Below are positions 1 to 4,787 of a stretch of DNA of 5,428 nucleotides, piece after piece. Both the position numbers and the translations under genes were made by a program. Origin of the DNA: an uncultured Parabacteroides sp. Lineage in GTDB: Bacteria > Bacteroidota > Bacteroidia > Bacteroidales > Tannerellaceae. The notes beneath the pieces are model-generated. The model searched no databases, was not told the DNA's origin, and was given only the letters and a program-made list of their open reading frames with translations. Within the stretch, counting starts at the first letter, position 1. The number at the start of each line of letters is the position of its first letter. The DNA lies in NCBI GenBank assembly GCA_947074335.1, contig CAMTPG010000194.1:1-5428 (forward strand), given 5' to 3'.

Positions 1-530
1 CCGATGCTGTACCACGGACTGCGACAGCCGTATTCTTTGCTCAGCATCGTGGCCGTCATAAACGCCGTGGCCGTATGTCCGGAAGGAAACGATTTATCGT
101 TCGAGCCGTCGGGGCGCCGCACATTGGTAGTCTCTTTGAGCGACAACACCACGCCGCCCATCAAAGCGGCCGAAAAAGCATCCGACACAATCATTCTGGC
201 CCACGAACTGCGGCCTTCCACGCCGCCAATCTTCAGTCCGAGCATTACGGCAGCAGGTAAATATTGTATATAATCGTCGAATCGCTCATCAAAACGCGGC
301 AGATAATCGTTGCGTAACTGTCTGAAATGATCATCCTCAGACTTCACGATAAGTCCGGCAACTACCAGTGGCACACCGGCATAAGTCATCTGATACAACC
401 GCGAAGTGGTCATCTTATCAAGCCCTGTCTGGAATTTGTTTGGTTTTTGTTTATAGTGCAAAGAATCAATCTGCGCATGCACAGGCCATAATGCAAGAAA
501 AAGAAAAACAAGTAAGTAGTAATTTCGCAT
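1..530 (-). CDS. PAP2-family phosphatase, exported, 3'-truncated by window edge (LpxF-like candidate)
   Basis: The reading frame starts at ATG 530-528 and stays open to the window edge, giving 176 complete residues. Residues 1-19 form a signal peptide (MRNYY, a Leu/Phe/Val core, then VHA before Gln20). Two of the three PAP2 phosphatase motifs are visible: K-x6-RP (K132, R139, P140) and PSGH (149-152, in SFPSGHTATAF), whose His is the acid/base residue in this superfamily. The third motif (SR-x5-H-x3-D) should lie beyond the edge. PAP2 enzymes remove phosphate from lipid phosphates at the periplasmic face of membranes. The stretch before the motifs (about 80-130, including GVEGRSSW) and the piece after PSGH (HTATAFMTATML-KEYG) resemble, from memory, the Bacteroides proteins that include the lipid A 4'-phosphatase LpxF. 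An undecaprenyl-pyrophosphate or other lipid phosphatase is equally possible. The gene is divergent from the ligase gene, with no obvious functional link. Confidence 0.9.
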   Translation of the reverse strand, partial: MRNYYLLVFLFLALWPVHAQIDSLHYKQKPNKFQTGLDKMTTSRLYQMTYAGVPLVVAGLIVKSEDDHFRQLRNDYLPRFDERFDDYIQYLPAAVMLGLKIGGVEGRSSWARMIVSDAFSAALMGGVVLSLKETTNVRRPDGSNDKSFPSGHTATAFMTATMLSKEYGCRSPWYSI

Positions 531-548
531 AAAATAATAATTAAGAAT

Positions 549-575
549 CAAAAATGACCTGTTCTGTCATTTTTG
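549..575. repeat. Perfect 10-bp inverted repeat, operator-like
   Basis: CAAAAATGAC (549-558) and its exact reverse complement GTCATTTTTG (566-575) flank the 7-base loop CTGTTCT. The dyad lies 18 bases upstream of the phosphatase ATG (530). It could be a binding site for a dimeric repressor or an RNA hairpin in the phosphatase leader that affects translation. It lacks a GC-rich stem and a separate T-run, so it is a poor terminator. Confidence 0.6.
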
Positions 576-609
576 CAGATTCGAACAATAAAAATAGACA
601 AATAAATAG

Positions 610-617
610 TACATTTG
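610..617 (+). promoter_or_regulatory. Candidate Bacteroidota -7 box (rightward, toward paaK)
   Basis: TACATTTG matches TAnnTTTG, the -7 element used by the Bacteroidota primary sigma factor. Transcription would start near 622 and give paaK a leader of about 180 nt. No TTTG or TTG -33 element lies 19-21 bases upstream; the nearest TTTG (572-575) is too far away. The call therefore rests on the -7 match alone. Confidence 0.35.
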
Positions 618-730
618 CGATTAATATAACAATATCTCAAAATAACGAATAACGGATGTGATTGCCTGAATGTCGGAAAAGCACATTTTTAATCTGTTTA
701 ATCTTGTTATTATTGCATATTTATCGAATG

Positions 731-738
731 CAAATATA
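731..738 (-). promoter_or_regulatory. Candidate Bacteroidota -7 box (leftward, toward the phosphatase)
   Basis: CAAATATA on the plus strand reads TATATTTG on the minus strand, a full TAnnTTTG match. Transcription would start near 726 and run leftward, giving the phosphatase gene a leader of about 195 nt that includes the 549-575 dyad. No clear -33 element is visible. If this box and the one at 610-617 are both used, the two transcripts overlap by about 100 nt. Confidence 0.35.
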
Positions 739-802
739 AGCAATAAATGTCCGTTTTCTTATCTATTAATTAATAAGTATCATCTAATACGCATATAATA
801 CT

Positions 803-2098
803 ATGTACTGGCAGGAAAATTTGGAAACGCTCTCCCGCGAAGAGTTGGAGCAATTTCAACTCGAAGGATTAAAAAAAACGATTGCACAAGCCTCGAATTC
901 CCCCTTTTATAAAGCACGGTTCGAAGCACACAATATCACTCCCGAAAGCATTACATCGCTCGACGATTTGCAGCGCATTCCCTTCACCACGAAGGATGAT
1001 CTGCGCGCCAATTATCCGTACGGCATGGCGGCTGTTCCGCTTAAATCGTGCGTGCGTATCCATTCGTCGAGCGGCACCACCGGCAATCCGACTGTGGTGT
1101 TGCATTCGGCTAAAGATCTGGATCAGTGGGCGAATCAGGTGGCGCGCTGTATGTATATGGTGGGCATTCGCGATACGGATGTGTTTCAGAATACATCGGG
1201 TTACGGGATGTTTACCGGCGGACTCGGATTTCAGTATGGTGCCGAAAAACTGGGCTGTCTGACGGTGCCGGCGGCAGCGGGAAATACCAAACGACAGATC
1301 AAATTTATTACCGATTTTGGCACAACCTGCCTGCATATTATTCCGAGTTATGCCACGCGACTGGCCGAGGTGATGTACGAGCTCAATGTGGATCCGAAAC
1401 GCGACACAAAGCTGCACACCGTCTGCATCGGCGCCGAACCGCACTCCGAAGAGCAGCGCAAGCGCATCGAGCAGCTGCTTGGCGTGAAAGCCTACAACTG
1501 TTTCGGCATGTCGGAAATGAACGGTCCGGGCGTGGCTTTTGAGTGCAAAGAGCAAAACGGTCTGCATATCTGGGAAGATTACGTGATTGTGGAAATCATT
1601 GATCCCGTTACACTTAAACCCGTTAAACCGGGCGAAACGGGCGAGCTGGTGCTCACCACCATCAACCGCGAAGCGATGCCGCTGCTGCGTTACCGTACGC
1701 GCGATCTGACCTGCATTCTACCCGGCGAATGTGCCTGCGGACGAACACACAAACGATTGTCTCGCTTTAAAGGCCGCAGCGACGATATGATTATTCTGAA
1801 AGGTGTAAACCTCTTCCCCATCCAGATTGAAACCATTTTGATGCAGTTCAAAGAGCTTGGCAGCAATTATCTGATTACCATCGAGACGATCAACAATAGC
1901 GACGAGATGCTGATCGAGGTAGAATTGAGCGACCTCTTCACCGACGATTATTCGGTGCTGCAGCGACTGGCCAAAGAGATTACACGCCAGCTGAAAGATG
2001 AGCTGCTGCTTACGCCGCGCCTCAAACTGGTAGCCAAAGGTTCGCTTCCGGTGGCCGAAGGCAAGGCGGTGCGCGTAAAGGATTTGAGAAAGCTGTAA
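803..2098 (+). CDS. paaK: Phenylacetate--CoA ligase (adenylate-forming enzyme)
   Basis: This 431-residue cytoplasmic enzyme has the usual PaaK length. It activates an aryl acetate with ATP to an acyl-adenylate and then transfers it to CoA. Visible motifs are the phosphate-binding loop SSSGTTGNP (88-96), the A5-type motif YNCFGMSEMNGPG (231-243), GELVLTT (280-286) with RYRTRD (296-301), GRSDDMIILKGVNLFP (324-339), and the C-terminal catalytic-lysine region AEGKAVRV with K421. C248, H255, C310 and C312 look like the structural metal site reported in some PaaK-type ligases; that assignment is inferred. ATG 803 is chosen because it begins a family-typical N-terminus (YWQENLETLSREELEQFQ); no Shine-Dalgarno is visible, as is common in this phylum. 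No ring-hydroxylating paa catabolic genes are nearby. In anaerobic gut relatives such ligases usually occur with indolepyruvate:ferredoxin oxidoreductase (IorAB), so the enzyme may work on products of aromatic amino acid fermentation. Substrate specificity is not shown. Confidence 0.95.
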   Translation: MYWQENLETLSREELEQFQLEGLKKTIAQASNSPFYKARFEAHNITPESITSLDDLQRIPFTTKDDLRANYPYGMAAVPLKSCVRIHSSSGTTGNPTVVLHSAKDLDQWANQVARCMYMVGIRDTDVFQNTSGYGMFTGGLGFQYGAEKLGCLTVPAAAGNTKRQIKFITDFGTTCLHIIPSYATRLAEVMYELNVDPKRDTKLHTVCIGAEPHSEEQRKRIEQLLGVKAYNCFGMSEMNGPGVAFECKEQNGLHIWEDYVIVEIIDPVTLKPVKPGETGELVLTTINREAMPLLRYRTRDLTCILPGECACGRTHKRLSRFKGRSDDMIILKGVNLFPIQIETILMQFKELGSNYLITIETINNSDEMLIEVELSDLFTDDYSVLQRLAKEITRQLKDELLLTPRLKLVAKGSLPVAEGKAVRVKDLRKL

Positions 2099-2121
2099 GC
2101 GGCTGAATAGCTGCAGGAACA

Positions 2122-2360
2122 GGCTGTAAATCAGAAAGCGGGCGGTGAGCGGTAAAGCGGGCTTTTAGCATGAAGCCGGCTGTAAAAAGCAAAGCGGGTT
2201 TTTAACCTGAAGCAGATTGTAAACAGTTTCCGCGAACAGTAAGCACAAAGCCGGCGATAAGCAATAAAACGGGCTTTTAATCTGAATCCGGCTGTAAATA
2301 ATTAAATGAGCGGTTAGCCTGAAAAAGACGATAAACAAATAAAGCATCCGCAAATACATC
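2122..2360 (+). repeat. Degenerate tandem array, about 37-bp units, no spacers
   Basis: This array fills most of the 305-bp gene-free spacer 2099-2403. Head-to-tail units are: 2122-2140 (19 bp, first half only), 2141-2177 (37), 2178-2214 (37), 2215-2252 (38, most diverged), 2253-2289 (37), 2290-2326 (37) and 2327-2360 (34, decayed). Each starts with a version of GGCTGTAAA. Units 2141, 2178 and 2253 carry a core like AAAGCGGGCTTTTA and end in TGAA plus 2-3 bases (GCC, GCA or TCC), with TGAAAAA in unit 2290. Units 2178 and 2253 agree at 26 of 37 positions by hand alignment. The core holds a small dyad (AAAGC-GG-GCTTT), and some unit junctions form AGCCGGCT. The length is not a multiple of three and every unit carries in-frame TAA stops, so it is not coding. 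Bases 2361-2403 are AT-rich with no recognised element. Confidence 0.8.
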
Positions 2361-2403
2361 GATAAATACTAAAGTATAATTATATAAAGAAAAGCAACAT
2401 ACA

Positions 2404-2829
2404 ATGACAATTCATCAAATTTCCATCTTCTTAGAGAATAAATATGGCAAATTGTGTGAAATTCTGGCCCTGCTGGCCGATCAGAATATCCGCATCATTG
2501 CCGCCACGGTAGCCGATACTTCCGAGTACGGCATTCTGCGCATCATTGTGAGCGATCCGCAAAAGGCCTACAAAATACTGAAAGATAATAATGTAAGTGC
2601 AAACCTTACCGATGTGCTGGCCATCATCAGCGGCTCGGCAGCGGGCAGTTTTGCCAATGCACTGTGTCAGTTTACCAAAGCCGGCATCAGCATTGAATAT
2701 ATGTATTGCTTCTCGGCGGGCGAAAAATCGATTCTGATTTTGCGCACCAACAACCGCGAGGCGGCACGCGAGGTGATTCGCCGCCAGAATATGGAATACA
2801 TTTGCGAGAGCGATTTAGTGACTATTTAA
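2404..2829 (+). CDS. Tandem ACT-domain protein, probable amino-acid sensor
   Basis: This 141-residue soluble protein consists of two ACT folds and nothing else. The first (about 3-66) opens with ISIFLENKYGKLCEILALLA, where ENKYGKL (11-17) corresponds to the ligand-binding turn of ACT domains, and continues NIRIIAATVADTSEYGILRIIV. The second (about 71-141) has the diverged turn GSAAGSFANAL (77-87), then AGISIEYMYCF and ILILRTNN. Stand-alone two-ACT proteins of this length are commonly encoded next to PaaK-type ligases in anaerobes and are thought to bind amino acids; the ligand here is unknown. The gene lies 305 bp after paaK across the repeat array and 13 bp before the next small gene. It is probably the first gene of a three-gene operon with the symporter, whether or not paaK is co-transcribed. 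The leader (2361-2403) is very AT-rich and shows no TAnnTTTG box. Confidence 0.9.
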   Translation: MTIHQISIFLENKYGKLCEILALLADQNIRIIAATVADTSEYGILRIIVSDPQKAYKILKDNNVSANLTDVLAIISGSAAGSFANALCQFTKAGISIEYMYCFSAGEKSILILRTNNREAAREVIRRQNMEYICESDLVTI

Positions 2830-2842
2830 ACCTGATTAATAT

Positions 2843-2980
2843 ATGTTCGGCATAGACGATTCCGGCATCTGGATTGCTTATATTCTGGCTTTCGGCTGCC
2901 TGATATTTTCGGTGGTGTTTGGCATCACACACTGGAATAAAGAGGATAAAAACGATCATGACGATTCTAACTTAGTGTAA
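2843..2980 (+). CDS. Small single-pass membrane protein, symporter accessory type
   Basis: This 45-residue ORF starts at ATG 2843, 13 bp after the ACT gene, and ends with TAA at 2980, 5 bp before the symporter ATG. The protein begins MFGIDDSGIWIAY, spans the membrane once (about 9-28, Ile/Leu/Phe/Val-rich) and continues FGITHWNKEDK into a charged tail (DKNDHDDSN). The MFGI(D)D...WIAY start and the G-I-x-x-W-N-K end after the helix match what I recall of the symporter small accessory proteins encoded directly upstream of sodium:solute symporters in many bacteria and archaea. The tight spacing to a symporter gene supports the assignment. It probably sits in the inner membrane beside the transporter; its role (stability, gating or assembly) is not shown. 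It would be missed by ORF callers with a length cut-off. Confidence 0.85.
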   Translation: MFGIDDSGIWIAYILAFGCLIFSVVFGITHWNKEDKNDHDDSNLV

Positions 2981-2985
2981 AACAA

Positions 2986-4560
2986 ATGAGTATACTAACT
3001 CTTGGCATTATTGTGCTGGTGTATATGTTCCTCATTGCCTGGCTGGGCTATGTGGGTTATAAACAGACAAATAGCGCAACCGACTATCTGTTGGGCGGCC
3101 GGAAAACCAATCCGGTAATTATGGCATTATCGTATGGTGCCACTTTTATTTCGGCTTCGGCCATTGTGGGATTCGGCGGCGTGGCGGCTACATTCGGCAT
3201 GGGCATTCAATGGCTTTGTCTGCTTAATATGTTTATGGGCGTTATTATCGCCTTTATCGTGTTTGGCAGGCGCACACGCCGGCTTGGCGCCAAACACAAT
3301 GCGCGCACCTTTCCGCAATTGCTGGGTATGCATTATAATTCGCGGGCGATACAGATATTTGTGGCGGCGGTGATCTTCATCGGCATGCCCATTTATACGG
3401 CTGTGGTGATGAAGGGCGGCGCTGTTTTTATTGAACAGATTTTTCATATCGATCTGAATCTGGCACTGCTTATTTTTACACTGATTGTGGCCGCGTATGT
3501 AATTACGGGCGGCATCAAAGGTGTAATGTATACCGATGCCATGCAGGCGGTGATTATGTTTATCTGCATGTTTTTTCTGCTGTTTTGGTTTTATAAAGTA
3601 ATGGATATCAACTTTATTGAGGCCAACCGTAAACTGTCGGAGATCAATCATCTGGTGCCGGATCGGTTTCAGGCGGTTGGGCATCAGGGCTGGACTTCCA
3701 TGCCGATGACGGGCTCGCAGCAATGGTATACGCTTGTTACTTCGCTGATTATGGGCGTGGGCATCGGTTGCCTGGCGCAGCCGCAGCTGGTGGTGCGCTT
3801 TATGATGGTGGAAAACACCAAACAGCTGAATCGCGGCGTGCTGATCGGCTGTATTTTTCTGCTGGTTACCGTAGGCACAATCTATCATATCGGCGCGCTC
3901 TCGAATCTGTTTTTTCTGAAAACCGAAGGCGTAGTAGCTTCCGAAGCGATCAAAGATATGGACAAGATTATTCCGCTTTTTATCAATAAGGCGATGCCCG
4001 AATGGTTCAGCGCTATTTTTATGCTTTGTATTTTGTCGGCCAGTATGTCTACGCTCAGTTCGCAGTTTCATACCATGGGTGCTTCGTTTGGTGCGGATAT
4101 GTTTCCTTCGTTCGGTCGAAAAAACAATCCCAACTCTACAGTTGGCGTGCGCATCGGCGTGTTGTTTGCCATTATTGTGAGTTATATTATCTGTTATACG
4201 CTCGATGCCGGTGTAATTGCACGCGGCACGGCGCTGTTTATGGGCGTTTGTGCAGCTACGTTTCTGCCGGCCTATTTCTGCTCGCTGTTCTGGAAGAAGG
4301 TGACGAAGCAGGGCGCGCTGGCCAGCTTATGGACAGGCGCGATTGCCAGTTTGTTTTCGATGCTCTTTTTTCACAGGGCCGAAGCGGCGGCTATCGGATT
4401 GTGCCGCTCACTGACGGGGCGCGATGTGCTGGTGGATGTTTATCCCTGGTTTCTGATCGATCCGATACTTTTTGCGCTTCCGCTTTCGTCGATTGCAATA
4501 GTTGTTGTAAGTTTGCTAACGCAAAAGAAAAAAGACAACGGAATAGCCGAAATGGCATAG
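2986..4560 (+). CDS. Sodium:solute symporter (SSS family), organic-acid type
   Basis: This 524-residue inner-membrane protein has about 13 hydrophobic segments, the usual SSS (TC 2.A.21) size and topology. Family marks include ATDYLLGGRK (31-40) after the first helix, the broken helix SYGATFISASAIVGFGG (49-65) that contributes backbone to the Na2 site, the TGGIKGVMYTDAMQ signature (174-187), and ILSASMSTLSSQF (349-361), where Ser/Thr side chains of the Na+ site lie in LeuT-fold transporters. It couples Na+ entry to uptake of a solute. The overall pattern is closer to the pantothenate/organic-acid branch than to the sugar or proline carriers, but this is an impression. Its place behind a CoA ligase and an ACT protein suggests a carboxylate such as an aryl acetate or a short-chain acid. 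The start is 5 bp after the small accessory gene, so the two are surely co-transcribed. The C-terminus ends in a Lys-rich cytoplasmic tail (TQKKKDNG). Confidence 0.93.
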   Translation: MSILTLGIIVLVYMFLIAWLGYVGYKQTNSATDYLLGGRKTNPVIMALSYGATFISASAIVGFGGVAATFGMGIQWLCLLNMFMGVIIAFIVFGRRTRRLGAKHNARTFPQLLGMHYNSRAIQIFVAAVIFIGMPIYTAVVMKGGAVFIEQIFHIDLNLALLIFTLIVAAYVITGGIKGVMYTDAMQAVIMFICMFFLLFWFYKVMDINFIEANRKLSEINHLVPDRFQAVGHQGWTSMPMTGSQQWYTLVTSLIMGVGIGCLAQPQLVVRFMMVENTKQLNRGVLIGCIFLLVTVGTIYHIGALSNLFFLKTEGVVASEAIKDMDKIIPLFINKAMPEWFSAIFMLCILSASMSTLSSQFHTMGASFGADMFPSFGRKNNPNSTVGVRIGVLFAIIVSYIICYTLDAGVIARGTALFMGVCAATFLPAYFCSLFWKKVTKQGALASLWTGAIASLFSMLFFHRAEAAAIGLCRSLTGRDVLVDVYPWFLIDPILFALPLSSIAIVVVSLLTQKKKDNGIAEMA

Positions 4561-4629
4561 GTTTGCATTTTTTATGAAACAATGAACAGTTTTTAATATA
4601 TAAAATAGCATTTTGTATTGAAAAACCTC

Positions 4630-4637
4630 TACATTTG
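4630..4637 (+). promoter_or_regulatory. Bacteroidota -7 box, promoter of leader RNA
   Basis: TACATTTG followed by TATCG is a very typical Bacteroidota -7 context (TAnnTTTG). Transcription would start at about 4642-4645. A TTTG at 4612-4615 could serve as the -33 element, but its 14-base spacer is shorter than the usual 19-21. The box lies 70 bp after the symporter stop and 158 bp before the lipoprotein start, so it should drive the leader and, on readthrough, the lipoprotein gene. Confidence 0.6.
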
Positions 4638-4642
4638 TATCG

Positions 4643-4722
4643 TGGTTTTTTCATAATAGTATTAGATTTAAGGTTAACAAAGTTGGTTAGGGGTTGTCGT
4701 GATGACAATCCTTAATTTTTTT
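4643..4722 (+). ncRNA. Putative terminated leader RNA (about 80 nt) or sRNA
   Basis: This interval runs from the start site predicted from the 4630-4637 box to the end of an intrinsic terminator, and has no ORF of note. It contains TTTTTTCATAATAGTATTAG and TTTAAGGTTAACAAAG before the terminator stem. From memory, similar strings followed by a TGTC/GACA hairpin occur upstream of other Bacteroidales genes; this was not searched. It may be a cis-acting attenuator for the lipoprotein gene or a stand-alone sRNA. The 5' end is inferred, so the boundary may be off by several bases. Confidence 0.45.
4687..4722 (+). terminator. Rho-independent terminator
   Basis: The left arm TTAGGGGTTGTC (4687-4698) pairs with the right arm GACAATCCTTAA (4704-4715) over 12 bp with two G-U wobbles (4690:4712 and 4693:4709). 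The loop is GTGAT, and seven T's follow directly (4716-4722). On the minus strand the wobbles become A-C mismatches and no T-run follows, so it acts rightward. It would end transcripts from the 4630 promoter and any readthrough from the symporter operon, for which no nearer terminator is visible. Confidence 0.82.
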
Positions 4723-4727
4723 ATATA

Positions 4728-4735
4728 TAGGTTTG
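4728..4735 (+). promoter_or_regulatory. Possible second -7 box after the terminator
   Basis: TAGGTTTG fits TAnnTTTG and lies 6 bases beyond the T-run, 52 bases before the lipoprotein ATG. Transcription would begin near 4740, at the edge of the first direct-repeat copy. No -33 TTTG or TTG is correctly spaced, so this is a weak candidate. If used, the lipoprotein gene would be expressed independently of the terminated leader. Confidence 0.3.
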
Positions 4736-4740
4736 TGAAA

Positions 4741-4776
4741 GATTCCAGACAAAAAAAGAATGATTCCAGACAAAAA
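4741..4776 (+). repeat. 15-bp perfect direct repeat, 21-bp period
   Basis: GATTCCAGACAAAAA occurs at 4741-4755 and again at 4762-4776. The second copy ends 11 bases before the lipoprotein ATG at 4788. The 21-bp period is two turns of B-DNA, which would put both copies on the same face of the helix, as tandem operator half-sites often are. It may also act in the mRNA leader around the start codon, or be a simple slippage duplication. Confidence 0.8.
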
Positions 4777-4787
4777 CATACAATAAT

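Noticed and set aside
869..1567. 232-codon open frame on the minus strand
   Set aside because: It lies entirely antisense to the well-supported ligase gene, and its His/Arg-rich translation has no domain character; it is a codon-bias shadow.
2099..2114. Terminator for paaK (GCGGCT-GAAT-AGCTGC stem)
   Set aside because: The stem is only 6 bp with a wobble and no T-run follows; the next T-rich stretches belong to the repeat units.
2165..2359. 64-codon minus-strand frame in the repeat spacer
   Set aside because: It is a translation of the degenerate repeats; the 37-bp period would shift frame at each unit and no start signals or family likeness are visible.
2122..2360. CRISPR array
   Set aside because: Unit length (37 bp) is in the CRISPR range, but the units abut with no unique spacers and are too diverged from each other.
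3127..4071. 314-codon open frame on the minus strand
   Set aside because: It is antisense to the symporter gene; the translation is rich in His, Lys, Arg and Asn with no recognisable family features.
4002..4577. 191-codon plus-strand frame overlapping the symporter 3' end
   Set aside because: It overlaps the symporter in another frame, where the hydrophobic helices and family motifs are clearly those of the annotated frame.
4643..4787. TPP riboswitch (because NMT1-like binding proteins can serve thiamine precursor uptake)
   Set aside because: No CTGAGA-type THI-box core is present, and the structured part is a simple terminator hairpin.
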